From assembly GCF_017873565.1 (NCBI RefSeq), contig NZ_JAGGKH010000003.1, positions 248,001 to 312,000 of the forward strand: a stretch of DNA of 64,000 nt, read 5' to 3'. Numbering within the stretch: position 1 is the first letter of the stretch; the number at the start of each line of letters is the position of its first letter. Positions 20,249-27,389 of this stretch are shown here, piece after piece. The position numbers and the translations under genes were made by a program. The notes under the pieces were generated by a model. The model was not told the DNA's origin. It ran no database searches and worked only from the letters and a program-made list of their open reading frames with translations. The DNA comes from Lederbergia galactosidilytica (GTDB lineage Bacteria; Bacillota; Bacilli; Bacillales; Bacillaceae_C).

Positions 20249-21754
20249 TTGTTTTTGAATGCACTCGTTTCGAAATTAAAAGAAGTATTATATGCTGTGC
20301 TCCCCATTACTGTCATTGTTTTAATTTTAAACTTTACTTTATCCCCCCTTGATTCATCATTTATGATCCGCTTTGTCATTGGTGCTGTCTTGATTATCAT
20401 TGGATTATCGATCTTTTTAATTGGCGTCGATATTGGGATTACCCCTATTGGCCAATCGATGGGGGCAACCATCGCAAAATCAAATAAACTTTGGATTGTC
20501 ATGATAGCTGGTCTTTTACTTGGCTTTTTTATATCGATTGCTGAACCTGATTTGCACATTCTTGCGGGGCAAGTTGATTCTGTGACATCAGGCTTAATAA
20601 CAAAGTCAAGCCTTGTTGTGGTTGTTTCCATCGGAATTGGTGTACTCATTGCGACAGGACTTGTTCGAATTGTTTATAATATCCCACTATATAAATTATT
20701 AACTGTTTTGTATCTTATCATCTTTGTGCTTGCCTTATTTACCTCACCAGAATTTTTAGCGATTTCCTTTGATGCTTCAGGCGCAACGACTGGTGCATTG
20801 ACAGTGCCGTTTATTTTAGCGCTTGCCTTGGGCGTTTCGATGCTTAAAAAAGATAGTAAAGCTTCTGAAAAAGATAGTTTTGGATTAGTGGCCATCGCTT
20901 CTACAGGTGCCATCATCTTCGTGATGATGATGAACATCATTTCGAAAACGGATAAAATGACAGGCAGTCTAGAACAGGTAGAAACAACGTCAACCTCTAT
21001 TATCGGTCCTTTTATACAAAAGCTTCCCATCATATCTCAAGAAATTATTGTGGCATTAGTACCTATATTATTAGTTTTCCTTGTATTTCAGAAAATTTCC
21101 TTTAAAATGTCTAAGAAAGCGGTTAGAAAAATTTTGATAGGTTTATTATTTACCTTTATCGGACTCGTCTTATTCCTAGTCGGTGTGAATGCTGGTTTTA
21201 TGGATGTTGGCAGCGCTGTAGGTTATAACATAGCCTCTTTAGATAATAAAGCATATGTTATGATTGTAGCTTTTGTTTTAGGAATCGTGACGATATTGGC
21301 CGAACCTGCCGTTCATGTTCTGACCCATCAGATAGAGGATGTGACAAGTGGATATGTAAAGCGAAATGTCGTGATGGGCACTCTTTCGATCGGCGTTGGC
21401 CTCGCCGTTCTTTTATCGATAATAAGGATACTTATACCCGATCTTCAATTATGGCATTACCTTTTGCCTGGTTATGTGATTGCCATCGCTCTGTCTTATT
21501 TTGTTCCAAAACTGTTTGTTGGGATTGCTTTTGATTCTGGTGGTGTGGCATCAGGACCGATGACAGCTACTTTTATATTAGCCTTTGTACAAGGTGCTGC
21601 AGAGGCAATAGACGGTGCCAATGTTTTAATAGATGGATTTGGAATGATTGCCATGGTGGCGATGACACCTTTAATTGCTTTGCAAATTTTAGGTCTTGTT
21701 TTTAAATTAAAATCTAAAAAAGGAGGGGTAGAGCGTGATGTCGAGTCATTCTGA
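20249..21754 (+). CDS. DUF1538 membrane protein (two tandem DUF1538 repeats)
   Basis: 501-residue integral membrane protein with two homologous halves. Each half has a basic amphipathic start (FLNALVSKLKEVLYAVLPI; KMSKKAVRKILIGLLF). A G-V-D/N-I/A-G pattern follows (LIGVDIGITPIGQSMGATIA versus LVGVNAGFMDVGSAVGYNIA). Then come AEPDLHILAGQVDSVTSG versus AEPAVHVLTHQIEDVTSG, and a helix with FDASGATTGALTVPFILAL versus FDSGGVASGPMTATFILAF. The conserved polar residues (AEP.xH, DSGG) inside helices suggest a transporter-like internal duplication. The substrate is unknown. It overlaps the next gene, a PII-like protein, by 20 bases, indicating coupled translation and probably direct control by PII. 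Confidence 0.88.
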   Translation: MFLNALVSKLKEVLYAVLPITVIVLILNFTLSPLDSSFMIRFVIGAVLIIIGLSIFLIGVDIGITPIGQSMGATIAKSNKLWIVMIAGLLLGFFISIAEPDLHILAGQVDSVTSGLITKSSLVVVVSIGIGVLIATGLVRIVYNIPLYKLLTVLYLIIFVLALFTSPEFLAISFDASGATTGALTVPFILALALGVSMLKKDSKASEKDSFGLVAIASTGAIIFVMMMNIISKTDKMTGSLEQVETTSTSIIGPFIQKLPIISQEIIVALVPILLVFLVFQKISFKMSKKAVRKILIGLLFTFIGLVLFLVGVNAGFMDVGSAVGYNIASLDNKAYVMIVAFVLGIVTILAEPAVHVLTHQIEDVTSGYVKRNVVMGTLSIGVGLAVLLSIIRILIPDLQLWHYLLPGYVIAIALSYFVPKLFVGIAFDSGGVASGPMTATFILAFVQGAAEAIDGANVLIDGFGMIAMVAMTPLIALQILGLVFKLKSKKGGVERDVESF

Positions 21755-22406
21755 ACGAACTGATCTTGAACGAGTTTGTATGATTGTCAATCTTGGATTG
21801 GGAAGTAAAGTCGTTCAGGCGGCAAAGAAATGTGGTATTTCTGGGGGAACTGTGTTGTTAGGAAAAGGCACAATCAAAAGCCGTCTTTTGGAATTTTTGG
21901 CTTTATCTGATGTCAGAAAAGAGATTGTCTTTATGATTGGCTATAAAGAAACCATTAGGCAAGCTCTAGAACAACTTGATCAAAAGTTCAAGTTTCAAAA
22001 GCCTAATCACGGCATAGCCTTTACCACTCCTGTTTGCCAAGTCATTGGCGCTAGTAGCTGTAAAAGTGATTATATTAAAGAAGAAAGAGGTGCGGATCCT
22101 GTCATGTACCATGCGATTACGGTAATTGTAGAAAAAGGCAATGCGGAGTTTGTGATTGATGCCGCAACCGCAGCTGGATCTAAGGGCGGCACGATTATCA
22201 ATGCTAGAGGCTCTGGCATTCATGAAACCAGTAAGTTATTTTCCATGGATATTGAACCAGAGAAAGAGCTTGTGATGATTTTGTCAGAAACGGAAAATAC
22301 TGAACCGATTGTCTCTTCGATAAGAGAAAAACTTAAAATAGATGAGCCAGGCAATGGGATCATTTTTATACAAGATGTCCATAAGACCTACGGAATATAT
22401 AAGTGA
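21735..22406 (+). CDS. Double PII-like signalling protein, partner of DUF1538
   Basis: 223 residues containing two PII/GlnB-like ferredoxin folds. Half one (about 8-100) has VCMIVNLGLGSKVVQAAKKCGISGGTVLLGKG; half two (about 125-223) has AITVIVEKGNAEFVIDAATAAGSKGGTIINARGSG and ends KTYGIYK. The G-G-T-hydrophobic4-xGxG stretch in both copies is the PII pattern before the T-loop. The classical uridylylated T-loop Tyr is not evident. PII-like proteins bind nucleotides and gate membrane transporters. The overlap with the DUF1538 gene makes that membrane protein the likely partner. AGGAGGGG precedes both GTG 21735 and ATG 21738; either may start. Confidence 0.8.
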   Translation: MMSSHSERTDLERVCMIVNLGLGSKVVQAAKKCGISGGTVLLGKGTIKSRLLEFLALSDVRKEIVFMIGYKETIRQALEQLDQKFKFQKPNHGIAFTTPVCQVIGASSCKSDYIKEERGADPVMYHAITVIVEKGNAEFVIDAATAAGSKGGTIINARGSGIHETSKLFSMDIEPEKELVMILSETENTEPIVSSIREKLKIDEPGNGIIFIQDVHKTYGIYK

Positions 22407-22433
22407 CGCTGTCTTGAAGTAATGGTTAATAGT

Positions 22434-22582
22434 ATTTTCATCAAAGAAAAAGCGAACTACTAGGGTGCATATACCCACGCTTTGGAAATATATTTTGCTT
22501 TCCGCAGACGAGTGGCAAGCCTTCTCAAACGGGGGCTTGCCGAACTGTGGATTAACTTTCATTCACTTTTCGCTGGTAATAT
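22434..22582. repeat. Probable degenerate copy of a GGCTGGGAC-type intergenic repeat
   Basis: This non-coding stretch resembles the interior of the repeat at 50565-50771 (AAAGAAAAA, GCGAAC/ACGAACGACTA, GGCAAG...CTTGCCG, CCGCAGA). It contains an inverted GGCAAGCC / GGCTTGCC pair. The GGCTGGGAC ends are not preserved. Confidence 0.35.
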
Positions 22583-22642
22583 ACTGAATATTAAGTGATT
22601 AAGATAGGGGAATCTATATCATACGGAAAGAAGGGTTTGACA

Positions 22643-22816
22643 GTGAAGCAGTTTGAATACAAAGTGGAAGTTGTTCAGATTCAGCTAAAAGCATTTACCG
22701 ACTTTGAAGCGGTTATGACCGAAAAGCTAAATGCTTTAGGAAAAGAAGGCTGGGAATTATCGGGAGTGAATGGAACTGTTTTCTATTTTAAACGGGAAAT
22801 TCTAAAGCAGTCGTGA
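22643..22816 (+). CDS. DUF4177 small protein
   Basis: 57 residues starting MKQFEYKVEVVQ and ending in GWELSGVNGTVFYFKR. The FEYKV...LN.LG.EGWEL pattern is that of DUF4177 proteins, a small alpha/beta fold of unknown function. The GTG start at 22643 is chosen because GAAAGAAGGG lies at suitable distance. The in-frame TTG six bases upstream would touch the ribosome binding site. Confidence 0.75.
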   Translation: MKQFEYKVEVVQIQLKAFTDFEAVMTEKLNALGKEGWELSGVNGTVFYFKREILKQS

Positions 22817-22881
22817 ATAGGCTTTAATTGAGCAAAGGAAATGACAATATGTCCACAATAAAATGAAGGAAGATGAGAACG

Positions 22882-23157
22882 ATGAAGCACAAAAAAGTTT
22901 TTATCCTTAGTATGATCATTTCAGTTGGCATTGTTCTATTTTTTCCTACCTATGGAAAATCCTATGGTTTCCCGTTTAGTTGGATAACATACCACGGATC
23001 TAATGAAATCACAAACCATTCACTGCTCTTTTCTCCCCTGTATTTACCAACAACAGAGTTCGATCCATTCGCGTGGCTTCTAGATGTATTTATTATCTAT
23101 TTTTTCTTGATAGGTGCTTATAAATTATTGCAAAAGTTGGAGGGGGAAACTTTATAA
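22882..23157 (+). CDS. Small membrane protein of unknown function
   Basis: 91 residues with an N-terminal helix (about 5-24, ILSMIISVGIVLFFP) and a C-terminal helix (about 65-82). The exported middle segment is aromatic and contains GFPFSWITYHG. The GAAGGAAG site directly touches the first ATG (22873), so ATG 22882, nine bases further, is the better start. No family was recognised; two-helix proteins like this are common single genes in bacilli. Confidence 0.6.
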   Translation: MKHKKVFILSMIISVGIVLFFPTYGKSYGFPFSWITYHGSNEITNHSLLFSPLYLPTTEFDPFAWLLDVFIIYFFLIGAYKLLQKLEGETL

Positions 23158-23172
23158 TGTGCTTTTCTCAAC

Positions 23173-23337
23173 TTATTCATCCGTTCTCCTAACTTCGTCC
23201 TCACCACTTAACTTGTCTAAACTTTCAATCAGAACTTCATTCTGATCAATAATTGTTTTGTTTTGATTATATTGTAATTTTAGAATATTTATGATTGTTA
23301 ATAGCCCAATGATGATAATGATTGTTAATAAGATCAT
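23173..23337 (-). CDS. Small single-pass membrane protein (54 residues)
   Basis: A minus-strand frame begins ATG at 23337, behind GGGGAG, and ends TAA at 23173. It encodes an isoleucine-rich N-terminal membrane helix (MILLTIIIIIGLLTI, about 1-17) followed by a polar helical tail rich in Gln, Asn, Asp and Glu. It fills the otherwise empty gap between two plus-strand genes. Unrecognised; the clean architecture and ribosome binding site favour a real gene. Confidence 0.55.
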   Translation of the reverse strand: MILLTIIIIIGLLTIINILKLQYNQNKTIIDQNEVLIESLDKLSGEDEVRRTDE

Positions 23338-23482
23338 CGCGGATCTCCCCTTATGTTTAGAGTATATACATTCAGTGTAGCACGAGAATTTCCTTTAAGG
23401 AAGCGTATTCCTCGTTACGGTGCCTATAATTTATACAAAAAGTCTGTATACTTAGGATAAAAGAATAAGAGGAGGAAGCGTT

Positions 23483-23854
23483 ATGTCATTTACCTTTAAG
23501 AAAATTGACCATGTCCAATTGGCCGCACCAAAGGAATCGGAAGAGTTAGCCAGACAATTTTATTCTGATATTCTAGGCTTTAAGGAAATCGAGAAGCCTG
23601 AGACACTTCGAAAACGTGGGGGAGCTTGGTTTTCGATTGGTGAGATCCAACTCCATATCGGCACAGAGGACCCATTTGTTCCGGCCAGAAAAGCCCATCC
23701 CGCTCTTGAAGTCGAAAATCTTGAAGCATTTAAGCAATATTTATCTGGTCGTGAAATTGAATATATAATCGACCACAATTTGCCAGGGGCTAATCGGATT
23801 TATCTGCATGACCCGTTTGGAAATCGAATTGAACTACTGGAATGGGAATCATAG
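23483..23854 (+). CDS. VOC-family (glyoxalase/bleomycin-resistance fold) protein
   Basis: 123-residue vicinal-oxygen-chelate protein with two beta-alpha-beta-beta-beta modules. The first opens KKIDHVQLAAP (metal His ~10) with FYSDILGFKEIEKPETLRKRGGAWFSIGEIQLHIG. The second contains AHPALEVENLEAFKQYL and ends YLHDPFGNRIELLEW (metal Glu ~118). The HDPFGNRIEL signature is classic for ring-cleavage/lactoylglutathione-like VOC members. It could be a dioxygenase-, fosfomycin- or bleomycin-type protein; the substrate is unknown. Start ATG 23483 behind AGAGGAGG. Confidence 0.85.
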   Translation: MSFTFKKIDHVQLAAPKESEELARQFYSDILGFKEIEKPETLRKRGGAWFSIGEIQLHIGTEDPFVPARKAHPALEVENLEAFKQYLSGREIEYIIDHNLPGANRIYLHDPFGNRIELLEWES

Positions 23855-23877
23855 TCTGGAAATTATATGCGGATAAA

Positions 23878-23901
23878 AAAGAGCGGATTGATCCACTCTT
23901 T
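23878..23901. terminator. Bidirectional terminator between the VOC and esterase genes
   Basis: AAAGAG-GGAT and ATCC-CTCTTT arms (23878-23901, with a C/A mismatch) are flanked by A residues on one side and T residues on the other. It serves two convergent genes. Confidence 0.75.
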
Positions 23902-23906
23902 GGATT

Positions 23907-24701
23907 CTAATGAGTAAAGGCAAACCGAAAAGCACGACTGATAACAGTTGGAACCACTGAGGCATGATTTTCCCCAAGGGCTATATAGAAGTTTGCTTCT
24001 AGATGTCCCTCTAGTTGACTAAATAATCGTTGCGCATCGTCTACCATAAATGCTTCATGTTCCCCGACCGCGATGAAGAGATTTAAACCATTTCTTTGTT
24101 CTATATGTTTTAGAAAATTGTTTGCGTAATCGAAGATCTCATGGTTATTCCACCAGACGGAAGGGCTAATGGCAAGATAGCTTTGGAAGCTTTTAGGTTG
24201 TGTGAATAACGCCCATAACGTAAACAAACCACTAAGGGAATGGCCGAAGAGTGTTTGTTTCTTTTGATTAACGGAAAAGCGCTTTTCAATTTCTGGTTTC
24301 AACTCGAGTTGGATAAACTTCAATAATTTTTCAGCTCCACCATGCTCCTTTTTGCCGAACTTCTTCAATCGTTCAGGATAAATATATGATGCAGCAGGAG
24401 CGGTGAATTCGTAGAAACGTCGCTTGGAAACGGCCTCATCATCACCAGGATGGCCGATACCGACGATCAGAGCGAACTCAACAAAGGTTTTGGCTGTTCT
24501 TCTCGACTGTAGGCGGACGACATCGCGCGCGAATGAGAAATAGGCATTTCCATCTAGGACATAGACAATCGGATAGCCATCTTCAGGAGGTGGGGTGGAA
24601 GGGATGGCAACCCTAATATCATAAGGAAGATTCATAAATTCAGAATAGAATTCCCACTCATATGTGTGATCTAACGTAATGTTTTTCAATATGGATCGCA
24701 A
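23907..24701 (-). CDS. Alpha/beta hydrolase, siderophore-esterase type (BesA/IroE-like)
   Basis: 264-residue esterase of the Fes/IroE/BesA group, which hydrolyses the trilactone backbone of catecholate siderophores such as bacillibactin to release iron in the cytoplasm. Visible motifs are the N-terminal strand WEFYSEFMNLPYDIRVAIP, YPIVYVLDGNAYF, nucleophile elbow GHSLSGLF (Ser ~155) and AISPSVWWNN. A catalytic Asp/Glu region (VGEHEA) and a late His in GENHASVVP complete it. A Fur box precedes it, supporting an iron role. The TTG at 24701 is one base from AGGAGG; a TTG at 24689 fits the spacing better. No siderophore uptake genes are adjacent. Confidence 0.85.
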   Translation of the reverse strand: MRSILKNITLDHTYEWEFYSEFMNLPYDIRVAIPSTPPPEDGYPIVYVLDGNAYFSFARDVVRLQSRRTAKTFVEFALIVGIGHPGDDEAVSKRRFYEFTAPAASYIYPERLKKFGKKEHGGAEKLLKFIQLELKPEIEKRFSVNQKKQTLFGHSLSGLFTLWALFTQPKSFQSYLAISPSVWWNNHEIFDYANNFLKHIEQRNGLNLFIAVGEHEAFMVDDAQRLFSQLEGHLEANFYIALGENHASVVPTVISRAFRFAFTH

Positions 24702-24777
24702 ACCTCCTTAGATAATTCGAGAATCAACATCAATTGCTAGGGTAGTCATTAGGAGCTCAATATCCTTCGGAACTAAT

Positions 24778-24792
24778 TGAAAATGATTCTCA
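24778..24792 (-). promoter_or_regulatory. Fur box upstream of the esterase gene
   Basis: TGAAAATGATTCTCA is an exact fit to the 7-1-7 half-site pattern TGA-N-AAT-N-ATT-N-TCA. It lies 77 bases upstream of the TTG start on the minus strand and 74 bases upstream of the divergent methyltransferase. Control of the esterase is more likely on functional grounds. Confidence 0.75.
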
Positions 24793-24865
24793 ACAATAAG
24801 TATGTGAATACTGTAAGTCATTCAAATAAAATTGTCAATTCGTTTTATAAAAAGGAGATATGCCT

Positions 24866-25615
24866 ATGCATGAGATTGATAATGAGCACTTTTATAACGA
24901 GGTAGGAAAAGTGAATGGCTGGGATTTTAGTAACGTAAAATGCCAATCTGAAGGGATTGAGTGGGATTTTTATGAGGAAGTGACAAAGAGATGTAAAAGC
25001 TCGGATATCCTTTTAGATATCGGTACTGGGGGTGGGGAAAATATTTTGAAAATCGCTACTTTCTTTTTCCTTATTGTTGGAATTGACCTATCAAGTGAGA
25101 TGGTGGAGAAAGCGCGGATAAATAGGCAGAATACGGATGTGAAAAATGTTCGTTTTTTTCAAATGTCATCTCAAGGTTTACAATTTCCAACCGATTTTTT
25201 TGATATCATCTCTTGCTGTCATGCTCCTTTTGCGCCTAATGAAATAGCAAAAGTGTTAAAAAAGGAAGGTGTATTTTTAACACAACAAGTGAGTGAAGGG
25301 GATAAGATCAATCTTAAAAGGGCATTTGGTCGTGGGCAAGCATTTCAAGAAAAGGATGGAATGCTAAAAGAAAAATATGTGCAGGAACTTCGAAAAGCTG
25401 GTTTTTCTAATGTGCAGTCATTTGAATATGATGCGACCGAATACTATCAGGAACCTGAAGACTTGCTTTTCTTACTAACGCATACCCCGATCATTCCAAA
25501 CTTTGGGGAAGGAAAGGAAGATTTTAAAATTCTTCACCGGTTTATGGAGAATAATCAAACGGAAAAAGGGATCAGAACAAATTCCAAGCGCTTTATGATT
25601 ATGGCAGAAAAATAA
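24866..25615 (+). CDS. Class I SAM-dependent methyltransferase
   Basis: 249 residues with a methyltransferase-11-type domain: motif I LLDIGTGGGENILKIA (about 45-60), the acidic strand end VGIDLSSEMVEKAR (about 69-82), the post-II segment FPTDFFDIISCCHA and post-III KVLKKEGVFLTQQVSEGDK. The C-terminal part carries GRGQAFQEKDGMLKEKYVQELRKAGF. The methyl acceptor is unknown. ATG 24866 is favoured over 24860 because AAGGAG lies eight bases before it. The stop touches the downstream PspC-like gene, separated by 14 bases, so they may be co-transcribed. Confidence 0.85.
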   Translation: MHEIDNEHFYNEVGKVNGWDFSNVKCQSEGIEWDFYEEVTKRCKSSDILLDIGTGGGENILKIATFFFLIVGIDLSSEMVEKARINRQNTDVKNVRFFQMSSQGLQFPTDFFDIISCCHAPFAPNEIAKVLKKEGVFLTQQVSEGDKINLKRAFGRGQAFQEKDGMLKEKYVQELRKAGFSNVQSFEYDATEYYQEPEDLLFLLTHTPIIPNFGEGKEDFKILHRFMENNQTEKGIRTNSKRFMIMAEK

Positions 25616-25629
25616 TGGGAGGAATCGTG

Positions 25630-25818
25630 ATGAATAACAAAAAATTAAGGAGATCCACAACAGATCGGTCATTACACGGAGTCTGTGGAGGGATCGCGGA
25701 GTTTTTCGGGATCTCTTCTTTTCTAGTTAGACTACTATTCATTTTTGTTATCCCCGGTTCTTTATTCATCTATCTCATCCTAGCTAACACCCTTGCTGAC
25801 AGTCCTCGATCATTATAG
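25630..25818 (+). CDS. PspC-domain membrane protein
   Basis: 62 residues: KLRRSTTDRSLHGVCGGIAEFFGISSFLVRLLFIF and one membrane helix. The L-x-G-V-C-G-G-I-A-E pattern is the PspC domain signature, associated with envelope stress responses. GGGAGG lies just before the GTG/ATG pair; ATG 25630 is chosen. The very short single-domain form is common in bacilli. Confidence 0.88.
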   Translation: MNNKKLRRSTTDRSLHGVCGGIAEFFGISSFLVRLLFIFVIPGSLFIYLILANTLADSPRSL

Positions 25819-26102
25819 ATGAGGAAAGGAATAAATGGGGGCTGTGTACATCAAAATGGGTAGGTTATAAAGTATTAGATCAGAAAGTCAAGTGAGCCTT
25901 CGGTCAATGAGGTCTTCTTCCAATGATTGTTAGCTAAGTGAATTGAGTTTTTACTGTTCCCCTCCCCATACATTTAGAGGCTTCCCTGGGTATTTTTAAA
26001 ATAGGGGCCTATCGATTAAATTGAATGATGTTCAATTTAAATAATAAATTTCAATTATGAAGTGTTCATCCTTTGTTTAACTTCAAGGAGCAGTCGGTTC
26101 AC

Positions 26103-26789
26103 TTAATCTAACTGCTCTTTTAAGCCAGCTAAATCGATAATGATGATGCGGTTGCGTTCAACTTTTAAGATACCTTTTTTCCCAATTTGGCTAAATAGCC
26201 GGTTGATGGTTTCACGAGAGGTCCCTACGAAATTGGCTAATTCCTGATTAGTGATTGGAAGATTAATGGTCACTGAATTACCCCGACGTTCACCATGTTT
26301 ATCTGCTAGTTTTAATAAGAGGGAAATGGCCCTTTGTTTCACGTCTTTTCCAGATAAGCCTTGCAATCTTTCTTGAAGATCTTTAATAATTGTCCCCATT
26401 ACCCGCATCATTTTAATGGCAATCGAAGGAGTGTTCATCACAAGCTGTTCAAATAATTGGATAGGGATTGCTAAAAGCTGTGTATCAACTAGTGCCTCCG
26501 CTGTGGCTGGATAAGGTTTTGTATCAAAGAATCCTGTGTGAGGGAACATATCGCCTGTTTTTAAGAAGGAAACAATTTGTTCATAACCATTTTCATCCGT
26601 TTTATAGGTCTTTACTAGGCCTTTCACGATAAAATAAACGGCTTCTTTCATGCTGCCCTCCGAAAAAATGATGGCTTTCTTAGGAAAAGACCGAGAAATC
26701 GTAATATCCTTCACCTTGTTTATTTCTTCTGTTGTTAAATCGCTGAACAGTACTATCTGTTGTAAAAGCGCATATGTATGATCATTCAT
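26103..26789 (-). CDS. Crp/Fnr-family transcriptional regulator
   Basis: 228 residues from ATG 26789, which is preceded by GAGGAGA at good distance; the 20 upstream in-frame residues are rejected. The cyclic-nucleotide-binding-like beta barrel spans about 15-130 (KKAIIFSEGSMKEAVYFIVKGLVKTYK, GDMFP...ATAEALVDTQLLAI). A dimer helix and a C-terminal winged helix with TNQELANFVGTSRETINRLFSQIGKKGILKVERNRIII follow. The recognition helix TSRETINRLF fits TGTGA-type half sites. No cysteine cluster is present, so it is not an Fe-S FNR. It is divergent from a DUF2249 gene with a perfect TGTGA-N6-TCACA site between them. Confidence 0.92.
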   Translation of the reverse strand: MNDHTYALLQQIVLFSDLTTEEINKVKDITISRSFPKKAIIFSEGSMKEAVYFIVKGLVKTYKTDENGYEQIVSFLKTGDMFPHTGFFDTKPYPATAEALVDTQLLAIPIQLFEQLVMNTPSIAIKMMRVMGTIIKDLQERLQGLSGKDVKQRAISLLLKLADKHGERRGNSVTINLPITNQELANFVGTSRETINRLFSQIGKKGILKVERNRIIIIDLAGLKEQLD

Positions 26790-26921
26790 GAGAATCTTCT
26801 CCTCTATTCCATCTTCCCTTATTATAGCGAATGATAGACAGATCCTCATCTATTAATCTTTAATGTCAAAGACAACAATTCTTCCCTTTTTATATCCTAA
26901 AATATAAGAAGTTTTTAAAAA

Positions 26922-26937
26922 TGTGATTTCTGTCACA
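26922..26937. promoter_or_regulatory. Perfect Crp/Fnr-type operator (TGTGA-N6-TCACA)
   Basis: TGTGA (26922-26926) and TCACA (26933-26937) are exact inverted half sites with a 6-base spacer, in the divergent promoter region. A weak -10 TAAACT at 26959-26964 would place the site centre at about -41.5 from the start of the DUF2249 transcript. That is the class II activation position. The operon regulator is encoded 133 bases away. Confidence 0.75.
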
Positions 26938-27003
26938 ATATAAGGGCTTTATTTTCTTTAAACTAAAGCTATAAGAATTAATAAACGATCAGGGGGAATG
27001 AAA

Positions 27004-27237
27004 ATGACGAATTATGCGGCGACTGTTATTGTAACAGAATATCCACCACATCTTAAGCACAAGGCTATTTTTGAAACCTTTAAAAAGCTACAACCATCTG
27101 AAGCCATGTTGATTGTCAATGATCATGATCCAATACCATTGCGTTATCAATTAGATTCAATGTACGAAAACAAGTTTGATTGGGAATATATTGAACAAGG
27201 ACCAGATGTCTTTCAAATAAAAATTGAAAAAATATAG
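27004..27237 (+). CDS. DUF2249 small protein under Crp/Fnr-type control
   Basis: 77 residues with the DUF2249 pattern: EYPPHLKHKAIFETFKKLQPSEAMLIVNDHDPIPLRYQLD followed by FDWEYIEQGPDVFQIKI. The fold is a small TusA-like alpha/beta sandwich. DUF2249 proteins often accompany nitrite/NO or anaerobic respiration genes, which fits control by a Crp/Fnr factor; function is unknown. ATG 27004 has the better spacing from AGGGGGA than ATG 26998. It has its own promoter, operator and terminator, so it is transcribed alone. Confidence 0.82.
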   Translation: MTNYAATVIVTEYPPHLKHKAIFETFKKLQPSEAMLIVNDHDPIPLRYQLDSMYENKFDWEYIEQGPDVFQIKIEKI

Positions 27238-27242
27238 AGCTG

Positions 27243-27276
27243 AAATATCAGGCATTTAGATGCCTGATATTTTTAT
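27243..27276 (+). terminator. Strong terminator after the DUF2249 gene
   Basis: AAATATCAGGCAT (27243-27255) pairs fully with ATGCCTGATATTT (27260-27272) over a 4-base loop, followed by T residues. Confidence 0.93.
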
Positions 27277-27389
27277 GTTTTAGCAGAGAAATGCGATATG
27301 GTATTGAACTCAAAATATTCCTTCTTTTGCCTAGGATAGTAGATTATAATAGAGGGAAGTGAAACAATAGGATTCAGGAGGAGAATCAT

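Noticed and set aside
26086-26118. GAGCAGT / ACTGCTC hairpin as the terminator of the Crp/Fnr gene
   Set aside because: The T-run is on the plus-strand side, the wrong direction for that minus-strand gene, and the arm overlaps its coding end.
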